A DNA stretch of 25,044 nucleotides from DASPJR01 sp035628505 (GTDB lineage: Bacteria > Planctomycetota > SZUA-567 > H5-PLA8). The stretch covers positions 1-25,044 of the forward strand of contig DASPJR010000076.1 of assembly GCA_035628505.1 (NCBI GenBank), given 5' to 3'. This document shows positions 1-7,668 of the stretch, in pieces. The notes below the pieces were generated by a model, which had not been told where the DNA came from, did not search any database, and worked only from the letters and a program-made list of their open reading frames with translations. A program made the position numbers and the translations under genes. Each line of letters begins with the position of its first letter. Position 1 is the first letter of the stretch.

Positions 1-1
1 T

Positions 2-3000
2 ACGCTGCCGGTTGGGCTGACATACTCCTCGCACGTGGCGAGTGCGGGAACGGCGTACAACAATGGAACGGGCGTCTGGACGATTGGCACGATCAACAAC
101 GCCGCCAGTGCAACGCTGACCATCACGGCGACGGTTACCAGCGCCGCACTTCCGAGCGCCACGAACACGGCATCTATCACCAATTCGGATGAGCACGACC
201 CTGATGCGGGCGACCGGACTGCGAGCGCAACGGTGACGCCGAAGCAGGCCGACCTTTCCATCACCAAGGTAGTGGACAATGCCACGCCGAACGTCGGCGA
301 TAATGTGGTGTTCACGATCACGGTCAGCAACTCCGGTCCGGATACCGCGACGAACGTTGTGGTCGGCGACAGCCTGCCTGCGGGTCTGACCTACTCCTCG
401 CATGTAGCGAGTGCGGGAACGGCGTACAACGATGGAACAGGCGTCTGGACGATTGGCACGATCAACAATGCCGCCAGTGCAACGCTGACCATCACGGCGA
501 CTGTTACCAGCGCCGCGCTTCCGAGCGCCACGAACACGGCATCTATTACGGGCTCAACTGAGTACGATCCGGATCTGGGCGATCGCACCGCCAGTGCAAC
601 GGTAACACCACGCCAGGCTGATCTATCAATCACCAAGGTCGTTGACAACTCGACACCAGACATCGGGCAGAATGTTGTGTTCACGATTACAGTGACAAAC
701 AGCGGGCCTGACAGCGCCAATAATGTCGTGGTTGCTGATTCGCTGCCCGCAGGACTGACGTATGTGTCGCATGCCGAAAGTGCGGGAACTGCGTATAACA
801 ACGTTACCGGCGACTGGACCATTGGAACTGTTGCCAACGCCGCGAACGTCACGTTGACGATCACTGCAACCGTCACCCTCGCGGCCCTGCCGAATACGAC
901 CAACACGGCAACGATCACCGGCTCGACTGAGTACGATCCGGACACCACGGATCGCACCGCCAGCTCGACGGTGACACCGACGCAGGCTGATCTGTCCATT
1001 GTCAAAGTGGTCGACAACGCGGCGCCTAATGTGGGCGACAACGTCGTATTCACGATCACCGTCAGCAATGCCGGACCAGCTACTGCGACAAATGTGTTGG
1101 CAGCGGATTCTCTGCCCGCGGGCCTGACGTATATTTCGCACGTGGCCAGCGCCGGAACCGCTTACAACTCCGGCAGCGGCGTGTGGACCATAGGCACGAT
1201 CAATAGCGGCGCCAACGCGACCCTGACCCTGACCGCCTCCGTCAGCGCCGCGGCACTGCCGGACGTCATCAACACTGCGGAGATCACCGGCTCCGACCAG
1301 TACGATCCGGATACGGGCGATCGCACTTCGAGTGTCACAGTCACTCCACAGCAGGCAGATCTGTCAATCACGAAGACCGTCGATGTTGCAGAGCCGAATG
1401 TTGGACAGAACGTTGTCTTTACGCTCACGGTCTCTAATGGAGGCCCGTCGGCGGCAACAGGAGTGATCGTCAACGATCTCCTGCCCGCCGGGCTGACGTT
1501 CGTATCCGCAACAGCAAGCCAGGGTGCGTATGCGAGTGGCAGTGGCGATTGGAGCGTCGGCACGATCAGCAATGGCGCAACGGCGACACTGGCCATCACG
1601 GCCACGGTGACTGCAGCCGCGCTGAACAGCGTGACGAACGTTGCCACCATCACGGATTCAGACCAGTACGATCCGGATGCCGGCGATAAGACCTCGAGCG
1701 CCACCGTGACGCCAAAGCAGGCCGATCTATCGATCCTCAAGCAAGTCGACAATGCGACGCCAGAGGTCGGTCAGAACGTTGTGTTCACGATCGTTGTGAG
1801 CAACTCGGGACCGGATGCCGCGACAAACGTGGTGGTCACAGATGCGCTGCCGGCAGGGCTGTCCTTCGTTTCGGCGGCGGCAAGCCAGGGTGCGTATGTG
1901 AGCGGTTCAGGTTTATGGACCGTGGGTACCGTCAACAATGCGGCGACTGCAACCTTGAGCATCACGGCCACGGTTACGACTGCGGCACTGAACAGTGTGA
2001 CCAATGTAGCAGTCATCACCGGCACAGATGTGTACGATCCTGACACCGGTGACAAGACATCCAGCGTAACGGTGACACCGAAGCAGGCGGATCTTGCCGT
2101 AACTGTGACGGTGGACAATGCAGACGTGCAGGTTGGCCAGACTGTCACCTTCACAGTAACACTTGGCAACCTCGGACCGAATACTGCGACGAACGTCACA
2201 CTCTCGGATGTTCTGCCGGCGGGCGTCACGTTTGTCTCGAGCTCAGCAAGCCAGGGCTCGTACAACGCTGCAACTGGAATCTGGACCATCGGCGGTGTTG
2301 AAGTAGGCGCGACGAACACCCTGACGCTTGTCGGCATCTGGGCTGTTGCCGGCTCCAAGACGAACACCGCCAGCGTCGCATCGGCCGACCAGTTCGATCC
2401 CGTGCTTGCCAACAACTCGGCGAGCGTGACCGTGGCAGGCGTGAGCCAGGCGGATCTGGCGATTGTAAAGACGGTGGATAATCCGACTCCGAAGCTGGGC
2501 GATATCGTGTTCTTCACAATCAAAGTGTCGAACAGCGGGCCAGGCAATGCGACGGGCGTTGAAGTCACAGATTTGCTGCCCGCGGGTCTGACGCTGATCT
2601 CGGCGACTCCGTCTCAGGGAGCGTACACAGCGGCCACGGGTATCTGGACGATCGGATCCGTGGCAGTCAATACCGACGTGACACTGACGCTGGCCTGCAA
2701 GGTGGAACTGCCGAGCAGCATCACCAACATCGCGCAGGTCACGCGTGCTGATCAGAGCGACCCGAATCCTGGCAACAATACGTCGACTGCGACGGTCGGT
2801 GTTGTGCTGGCAGATCTCTCCGTCACGGTCACGGCAGATAAGACAGTGCCGGTTCCGGGAGAGACGATTACCTACACAGTAACGTTGACAAATGCCGGCC
2901 CCAGCAATGCGACGGGGGTAACCGTCATCTTCCCGCTGCCGCCTGGCGTGACCTTCGTGTCCAGCAATCCTGCACAGGGAACATATTCCGAGCTGACGGG

Positions 3001-3180
3001 AATGTGGACGGTGGGTGCTCTGCCGGTAAACGGCACACTGACGCTGGAAGTGACACTGCTGCTGAATACGGGTACCACGTCGATATCGACCAGTGCCCAG
3101 GTCGCGAGCTCCGATCAGACAGATCCGGATTCGATTCCGGCGAACTCAAGCGGCGCTGAAGACGATGAAGCGCAGACGTC
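2..3180 (+). repeat. Tandem DUF11-coding repeats, 360-369 bp units
   Basis: Unit starts, taken at the glutamine codon of the QADL motif (leucine in the last), are at 245, 614, 983, 1352, 1718, 2084, 2447 and 2807. The period is exactly 369 bp for the first three intervals, then 366, 366, 363 and 360. Nucleotide conservation is strongest at the 5' side: bases 36-180 and 405-549 differ at only about seven positions. The 3' units are clearly diverged in both bases and residues. This suggests recent duplication or gene conversion on the 5' side and older units towards the C-terminus. The repeat number is open to expansion, contraction and assembly collapse. Confidence 0.92.
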
Positions 3181-3619
3181 GATCGGCGCGGCGCTGACCG
3201 CACCGCTGGATGTAAAGTGCCTCGGCGCCAAATTCGACTTCGCGCGGCCGGCACGCGACAAGTTGCTGTTCGTCGGCGCAATGGTCCTGCCGCCGAACTT
3301 CAAAGCCGCCGGCCAGACGGTCAACATCAACCTCGACGGCTGGAAGTACAGCTGTCAGTTGAACGCGCGCGGATCATGCCGGGATGGCACACGGAATACA
3401 CAGCTGCGTTACAGCCGGAACGCCTGGCTGCTGACGATCCGCTCGAGCAAGGACGACCTGAAGTCCATGAAGAGTGCGATGAACGAGACTGTGTCTTCGC
3501 CACGCACAACGACGGTGGTAACAACCGTTGAGATCGGTGGAAAATACTACCAGGCACGCTCGACACCTGTTTATACAGCCAAGCGTGACCAGGGTGGATC
3601 TCTCTACCAGCGGCGCTAA
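2..3619 (+). CDS. Giant DUF11-repeat surface protein, C-terminal part (5' end outside window)
   Basis: The reading frame is open from the first complete codon, so this is the 3' end of a longer gene. About 1205 residues are visible: one partial and eight full tandem units of 120-123 residues. Each unit starts with a Q-A-D-L-S/A-I/V motif and carries the hallmarks of DUF11 (conserved repeat domain): VGxNVVFTITVSNxGP, ATNVVVxDxLPAGLT, a W-x-I/V-G-T motif, and an acidic YDPDxGD loop near the end. DUF11 units are known as Ig-like beta-sandwich stalks of exported, cell-surface or sheath-like proteins. From about base 3200 the repeats give way to a different domain of roughly 140 residues with three cysteines (codons at 3218 and in the KYSC and RGSC motifs). 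It ends in a basic, glutamine- and arginine-rich tail. No membrane anchor or sortase motif is visible at the C-terminus. A structural or adhesive role is inferred. The N-terminal signal and anchor lie outside the window. Confidence 0.9.
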   Translation, partial: TLPVGLTYSSHVASAGTAYNNGTGVWTIGTINNAASATLTITATVTSAALPSATNTASITNSDEHDPDAGDRTASATVTPKQADLSITKVVDNATPNVGDNVVFTITVSNSGPDTATNVVVGDSLPAGLTYSSHVASAGTAYNDGTGVWTIGTINNAASATLTITATVTSAALPSATNTASITGSTEYDPDLGDRTASATVTPRQADLSITKVVDNSTPDIGQNVVFTITVTNSGPDSANNVVVADSLPAGLTYVSHAESAGTAYNNVTGDWTIGTVANAANVTLTITATVTLAALPNTTNTATITGSTEYDPDTTDRTASSTVTPTQADLSIVKVVDNAAPNVGDNVVFTITVSNAGPATATNVLAADSLPAGLTYISHVASAGTAYNSGSGVWTIGTINSGANATLTLTASVSAAALPDVINTAEITGSDQYDPDTGDRTSSVTVTPQQADLSITKTVDVAEPNVGQNVVFTLTVSNGGPSAATGVIVNDLLPAGLTFVSATASQGAYASGSGDWSVGTISNGATATLAITATVTAAALNSVTNVATITDSDQYDPDAGDKTSSATVTPKQADLSILKQVDNATPEVGQNVVFTIVVSNSGPDAATNVVVTDALPAGLSFVSAAASQGAYVSGSGLWTVGTVNNAATATLSITATVTTAALNSVTNVAVITGTDVYDPDTGDKTSSVTVTPKQADLAVTVTVDNADVQVGQTVTFTVTLGNLGPNTATNVTLSDVLPAGVTFVSSSASQGSYNAATGIWTIGGVEVGATNTLTLVGIWAVAGSKTNTASVASADQFDPVLANNSASVTVAGVSQADLAIVKTVDNPTPKLGDIVFFTIKVSNSGPGNATGVEVTDLLPAGLTLISATPSQGAYTAATGIWTIGSVAVNTDVTLTLACKVELPSSITNIAQVTRADQSDPNPGNNTSTATVGVVLADLSVTVTADKTVPVPGETITYTVTLTNAGPSNATGVTVIFPLPPGVTFVSSNPAQGTYSELTGMWTVGALPVNGTLTLEVTLLLNTGTTSISTSAQVASSDQTDPDSIPANSSGAEDDEAQTSIGAALTAPLDVKCLGAKFDFARPARDKLLFVGAMVLPPNFKAAGQTVNINLDGWKYSCQLNARGSCRDGTRNTQLRYSRNAWLLTIRSSKDDLKSMKSAMNETVSSPRTTTVVTTVEIGGKYYQARSTPVYTAKRDQGGSLYQRR
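3200..3616 (+). other. Non-repeat C-terminal domain of the DUF11 protein
   Basis: This is the stretch of about 139 codons after the last DUF11 unit. It contains a beta-rich segment (FDFARPARDKLLFVGA, then VNINLDGWKYSC) and a W-x-L-T-I-R strand, and ends with basic residues. It has three cysteines, whereas the visible DUF11 units have almost none. I do not recognise the family. Its position at the C-terminus of a giant exported protein suggests an anchoring, secretion or terminal capping role, but that is inference only. Confidence 0.45.
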
Positions 3620-3682
3620 GGCCGGATGTGCTTGACAGATGGGCTTGCTGGGGAAAGATAGCGCCCACACTTTGAAAGAGCT

Positions 3683-3726
3683 GCGGACGCGAGGAAGGGA
3701 AGGGGCCTCGCGTCTGCTGTTTGAAA
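3683..3726 (+). terminator. Probable rho-independent-type hairpin after the DUF11 gene
   Basis: A 12-bp GC-rich stem (3683-3694 pairing with 3706-3717, with one G-T pair) closes an 11-base purine loop. It is followed by a short weak T-rich stretch (TGTTTG). It lies 64 bases after the DUF11 stop codon and 38 bases before the porin ATG. It most likely ends the upstream transcript. The poor T-tract leaves open a processing or attenuator role in the porin leader. Confidence 0.55.
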
Positions 3727-3754
3727 TTCCTTCACGGTAACACGGATATATCTA

Positions 3755-5296
3755 ATGAATTCAATGTCGCGTGCGCGCGTGAGTGCTTTGTATTTGCTGG
3801 TTTTCAGCGCCTTGCTATCTGTAGCGAAGGCGGCTGAAACTCCGGACATCGGCGATCTTCGCAAGCAGGTGGAGGAGCTTCGCAAGCAGCTCGCATCCAG
3901 GGAGACGGAACGTAATCTGCCTCGGCAGATCGACGATCGCGTCTCAAATGCATTCGGAGTGAACACGCCCGTTCAGACCAAAGCTGGAAAGCTGAGCATT
4001 GGCGGGCTGATCCAGGTCTGGGCGTATTCCATTCAGAATGACAATGCCGGTGTCGTCGATCTCAAGCAGGTCGTTGTCGGTCCTGGCAGCACAGCAGTGA
4101 ATAATGAGGAAGTTGACAACGACTCGTTCCGGGTGCGCAGGGCGGAGATCCGTTTCGCGCTCGACATTCATGAGAACATCTCGGCTTACGTCAGCATCGA
4201 TGCAGCGCGCGAAGCGACCGCGTTTCCATCATTCCCCACCAATCAGGCGAGTGCAATTTCAGGCGATCACAGTGCCGTTTACTTCAATCCCTGTGAATGC
4301 GGCGTCGGGCTGATCGATCCACGCCAGGTCGGAGCGGGAATCGGCGTAGCCAACCGGCTGCTGCAGGATGCTTACATCAATTATCACTCCGTCATTCCAC
4401 ATCACGACATTTCAATCGGTCAGATGAAGCGTCGCCTGGGCGAAGAAGGGACCCGCGACAGCGGTGCGCTGGATTTTGTTGAACGCGCAATGGTCACACA
4501 ACATGCCGACCTGCGCGATATCGGTCTTCAGGTGCACGGAAGCTGGATCGACGGCCGCGTGCAGTACTGGGCTGGAGTTTTCAACGGCGCCGGCACCGCG
4601 TTTCAATCTCGCTCAAATCGTTCAGACGACAATGACGCGAAGGATGGCGTGCTAACGCTGCAAATCCGGCCGGTCTGGAATCACGAAACATTCGGCAGTC
4701 TGGAACTCGGCTATAGCGGGCTCTACGGAATCGGCGGAGAATCGGCAGGGCACAATCCGCTGGATACTCCAGTGAACGGCCTGAATCGCAACGAGACCGT
4801 GCGCACAATGCAGTACGCGTGGCTTTCCTACGCACCGAACGGACCCGTGAAGGGCTGGTGGGCGCGCGGCGAATGGGGATCGTACCGCGACCGCTTCGCG
4901 CCCGGTGAAGCGCAGACGGGACTCGACGTTCTGAGCACCGGCCCGGCGCCGTTCAACACTCAAGGCTTTTATGTCTCAACCGGGTATCATCTCGGAAAGA
5001 GCAACTGTTCGGAACGCTTCCACTCCGCGCTGCGCAACCTTGAGATTCTGTTCCGCTATGAGCAGATGCAGAACATCTTTTTCCATGATCTGGTTGCGCC
5101 CGAACGGCGGTTTGACCTGTTCAAGACGCACGTGTACACGGCTGGGCTGAATTACTACATCAAAGGACACAACGCGAAACTGCAGCTCAACTACAACTGG
5201 GTCGTCGAAGACGACACCAACGTTGATCGTGATGACCGCCAGTTGCGCGAAGCGCGCAACGACAGCGTCGTTCTGAATCTGCAGGTAGCATTCTGA
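3755..5296 (+). CDS. Outer-membrane porin (phosphate-selective porin O/P-like) with N-terminal coiled coil
   Basis: The 513-residue protein starts with a clear Sec signal peptide: basic MSRAR, a hydrophobic core at about residues 10-24, and likely cleavage after AKA at 24-26. A short heptad-like helix rich in Leu, Lys, Arg and Glu follows at about 31-54. The rest alternates polar and hydrophobic residues in the way of a beta-barrel, and the chain ends in Val-Ala-Phe, the terminal aromatic recognised by the Bam machinery. The early GGLIQVWAYS strand and the FRVRRAEI motif resemble Porin_O_P (OprP/OprO-like) and related coiled-coil porins. Substrate selectivity cannot be read from the sequence, so phosphate is only a family-level suggestion. 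Unusual points are a Cys-Glu-Cys pair after an Asn-Pro at about residue 181 and another cysteine near residue 418. The start is weakly supported: only a GGA at 3744-3746 precedes the ATG, and an in-frame ATG at 3764 is an alternative. The gene appears monocistronic. Confidence 0.82.
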   Translation: MNSMSRARVSALYLLVFSALLSVAKAAETPDIGDLRKQVEELRKQLASRETERNLPRQIDDRVSNAFGVNTPVQTKAGKLSIGGLIQVWAYSIQNDNAGVVDLKQVVVGPGSTAVNNEEVDNDSFRVRRAEIRFALDIHENISAYVSIDAAREATAFPSFPTNQASAISGDHSAVYFNPCECGVGLIDPRQVGAGIGVANRLLQDAYINYHSVIPHHDISIGQMKRRLGEEGTRDSGALDFVERAMVTQHADLRDIGLQVHGSWIDGRVQYWAGVFNGAGTAFQSRSNRSDDNDAKDGVLTLQIRPVWNHETFGSLELGYSGLYGIGGESAGHNPLDTPVNGLNRNETVRTMQYAWLSYAPNGPVKGWWARGEWGSYRDRFAPGEAQTGLDVLSTGPAPFNTQGFYVSTGYHLGKSNCSERFHSALRNLEILFRYEQMQNIFFHDLVAPERRFDLFKTHVYTAGLNYYIKGHNAKLQLNYNWVVEDDTNVDRDDRQLREARNDSVVLNLQVAF

Positions 5297-5301
5297 GGCG
5301 A

Positions 5302-5345
5302 AGGGGACGAGTTGCGCTCGGTGCGACTCAAAAGCACTCGCCCCT
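5302..5345 (+). terminator. Candidate hairpin(s) downstream of the porin gene
   Basis: Two alternative foldings share bases. A small stem pairs 5309-5315 with 5323-5329 (7 bp, one G-T) around a 7-base loop. A longer one pairs 5302-5312 with 5336-5345 with a single bulged base. They begin six bases after the porin stop codon. There is no T-run after either, so intrinsic termination is uncertain. The structure could instead protect the 3' end of the porin transcript. Confidence 0.35.
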
Positions 5346-5374
5346 CACACTAACTAAGACGATTGAGAAATGCG

Positions 5375-5401
5375 TTTTGTCGGGAATTAATCGAGACAAA
5401 A
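5375..5401. promoter_or_regulatory. Inverted repeat, possible operator
   Basis: Perfect 7-base arms TTTTGTC (5375-5381) and GACAAAA (5395-5401) are separated by 13 bases. The two arm centres are 20 bases apart, about two helical turns, which suits a dimeric DNA-binding protein. It lies about 300 bases upstream of the MoxR start. No regulator family can be named from it. Confidence 0.3.
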
Positions 5402-5460
5402 TTCAGGTGTGCCGCAACCTGTTTTATTTGCAAAGTTTACGTTAATAGATTTTTTCGACA

Positions 5461-5478
5461 CTGTAAGTAACCTGTCAT
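5461..5478 (+). promoter_or_regulatory. PhoB-box-like direct repeat
   Basis: The sequence reads CTGTAAG, TAAC, CTGTCAT. This has the 7-4-7 layout of the enterobacterial Pho box, two CTGTCAT half-sites 11 bases apart with an AT-rich spacer. The second half-site is a 7/7 match and the first 5/7. It sits in the AT-rich region 227 bases upstream of the MoxR ATG on the same strand. No good -10 hexamer is seen at the usual distance downstream, and whether this organism uses the E. coli-type consensus is unknown. PhoB control is therefore a hypothesis. Confidence 0.4.
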
Positions 5479-5693
5479 TACAAGCTGGCGTTTCAAAACG
5501 TTTTATCAAAACTGATTTGGAGTGATTTGGTAAAGTCGCCAGCGAAATCAAAATAATAGATCACTTTGCTAGAATTCTTCAGCGCACGCACGAGTTCAAG
5601 TGTATTTCCCGATAGATCAGACCGGAAAGCCCACAAGCAGCCAGATCACTTTAGCACACCAATTCCGTCGTGTGCTTCTGGCTGCTCCGGCAA

Positions 5694-5699
5694 AAGGAG
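5694..5699 (+). promoter_or_regulatory. Ribosome binding site that sets the MoxR start
   Basis: AAGGAG lies five bases upstream of the ATG at 5705. It favours this start over the in-frame GTG at 5600, which would add 35 residues of non-family sequence ahead of the normal MoxR N-terminus. Confidence 0.75.
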
Positions 5700-5704
5700 C
5701 GCGG

Positions 5705-6712
<1,008 letters not shown>

Positions 6713-6756
6713 GCGTGCGCTGTTGCACGCCTGCGGTACTGCTCGCGAGCTGAACA
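6713..6756 (+). other. MoxR-DUF58 junction with hairpin and palindrome
   Basis: This is the only sizeable gap inside the operon. A 6-bp stem GCGTGC/GCACGC (6713-6718 and 6725-6730) starts immediately after the MoxR stop codon. A perfect 10-bp palindrome GCTCGCGAGC (6741-6750) ends six bases before the next ATG, where a ribosome binding site would be expected. It may tune the DUF58-to-MoxR ratio through RNA structure or processing. No promoter is evident. Confidence 0.4.
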
Positions 6757-7668
6757 ATGCCCACGAACCCGGTCGCACATTTTTTAAGCCCTCAGCTGCT
6801 GCGCTCGATTGACAATTTCGAGCTAAAGGCGCGCATCATGGTCGACGGCATGTACGCCTCGCGCCACCGCTGCCCGTCGTATGGTTACAGCGTCGAGTTC
6901 GTAGATCACCGCGAGTACGTTCCCGGCGACGAGCCGCGCACGATCGACTGGAAAATGCTGGGCCGCACCGAAAAATATTTTGTGAAGCGTTTCGAAATGG
7001 AATCGAACATGAATGTGGTCACGCTGCTGGATGTCAGCGGTTCCATGGGCTATAAACCCGCGACCACCGAACGGCTCACCAAGCTTGAATATGGCAGTTA
7101 TCTCGCGGCCGCAATGAGTTACCTGGTGAGCGGCCAGCAGGATTCGCCCGGGCTGGTCACCTTCGATCGCGACATTCGTGATTTTCTCCCGCCTCGGCAG
7201 GGCCAGCGCCACCTCTTTACGATTCTTGCGAAGCTGCAGGCGCTGAAAGCGGTCGGTCCTACAGAAATGAGCAAAGTTCTGAAAACGGCTATACAGCGCC
7301 TGCCCAAACGCGGCATTCTCCTGCTGATCAGTGATTGCTATGGAGAGGCCGAGCAGGTTGTCGATAGCTTGCGCCATCTGGTTGCGCGCGGTCAGGAACT
7401 GGTTCTTTTCCATCTGCTCGATCACGACGAGATTCATTTCCCGTTCAACGCGCTGACGGCATTCCGCGATCTTGAAACGGGCACAGAAGTGATGTGCGAT
7501 CCGGTGCGGCAGCAGAGCCTCTATCGCAAGCGCTTCAGTGAATTTCAGGAGGCGATCAAAGCCGGCTGTGCGTCCTGCGGAGCGGACTATCGACTGGTGA
7601 GCACGGCCGAGCCCATTGAGATCGTGCTGAGAGATTACCTGCAGTTCCGGAGAGAGCGCGGCCGATGA
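6757..7668 (+). CDS. DUF58 family protein with VWA-type metal site
   Basis: The 303-residue protein matches DUF58 throughout: an early LKARIMVDG segment, then the signature GYSVEFVDHREYVPGD...RTIDWKMLGRT at about residues 43-71, then a VWA fold with the MIDAS motif DVSGS (about residues 92-96). A DUF58 protein is the standard cytoplasmic partner of MoxR ATPases and is thought to link ATPase remodelling to the membrane or periplasmic partners encoded next to it. It has no transmembrane segment, as expected for the short DUF58 class. The start is firm: an in-frame TGA lies at 6751-6753 just upstream and the next ATG is inside the conserved region. There is no clear Shine-Dalgarno, only the palindrome noted separately. 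The 3' end overlaps the next gene by ATGA. Confidence 0.94.
   Translation: MPTNPVAHFLSPQLLRSIDNFELKARIMVDGMYASRHRCPSYGYSVEFVDHREYVPGDEPRTIDWKMLGRTEKYFVKRFEMESNMNVVTLLDVSGSMGYKPATTERLTKLEYGSYLAAAMSYLVSGQQDSPGLVTFDRDIRDFLPPRQGQRHLFTILAKLQALKAVGPTEMSKVLKTAIQRLPKRGILLLISDCYGEAEQVVDSLRHLVARGQELVLFHLLDHDEIHFPFNALTAFRDLETGTEVMCDPVRQQSLYRKRFSEFQEAIKAGCASCGADYRLVSTAEPIEIVLRDYLQFRRERGR

Larger units (their letters stand above)
5297..5704. other. AT-rich intergenic region upstream of the MoxR operon
   Basis: No gene is supported here. The region is visibly AT-rich compared with the surrounding coding DNA and is the only place in the window able to hold the promoter of the long operon. It contains, in order: overlapping hairpins just after the porin stop (5302-5345), an inverted repeat TTTTGTC/GACAAAA (5375-5401), a PhoB-box-like direct repeat (5461-5478), a 7-bp inverted repeat GCTGGCG/CGCCAGC (5484-5490 and 5537-5543) enclosing the palindrome AAAACGTTTT (5495-5504), and a direct repeat TGATTTGG (5513-5520 and 5523-5530). 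No textbook -35/-10 pair at ideal spacing was found. Confidence 0.7.

Noticed and set aside
391..2568. Long minus-strand open frames opposite the DUF11 repeats (about 170-265 codons)
   Set aside because: They recur with the repeat period and mirror the codon pattern of the sense gene. Their products are low-complexity Val/Ala/Ser/Thr and match no family.
36..3180. CRISPR array or satellite DNA as explanation of the tandem repeats
   Set aside because: The units are 360-369 bp, in frame throughout, and encode DUF11 domains. There are no short repeats with unique spacers.
3632..3660. Perfect TTGACA -35-like hexamer after the DUF11 stop
   Set aside because: No acceptable -10 hexamer lies 16-18 bases downstream, and the strong hairpin would follow at once.
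5570..5575. TAGAAT -10-like hexamer before the MoxR gene
   Set aside because: There is no matching -35 at normal spacing. In AT-rich DNA a lone hexamer is weak evidence.
5600..5704. Upstream GTG start for MoxR
   Set aside because: It would add 35 residues not seen in MoxR proteins, and lacks the ribosome site present before ATG 5705.
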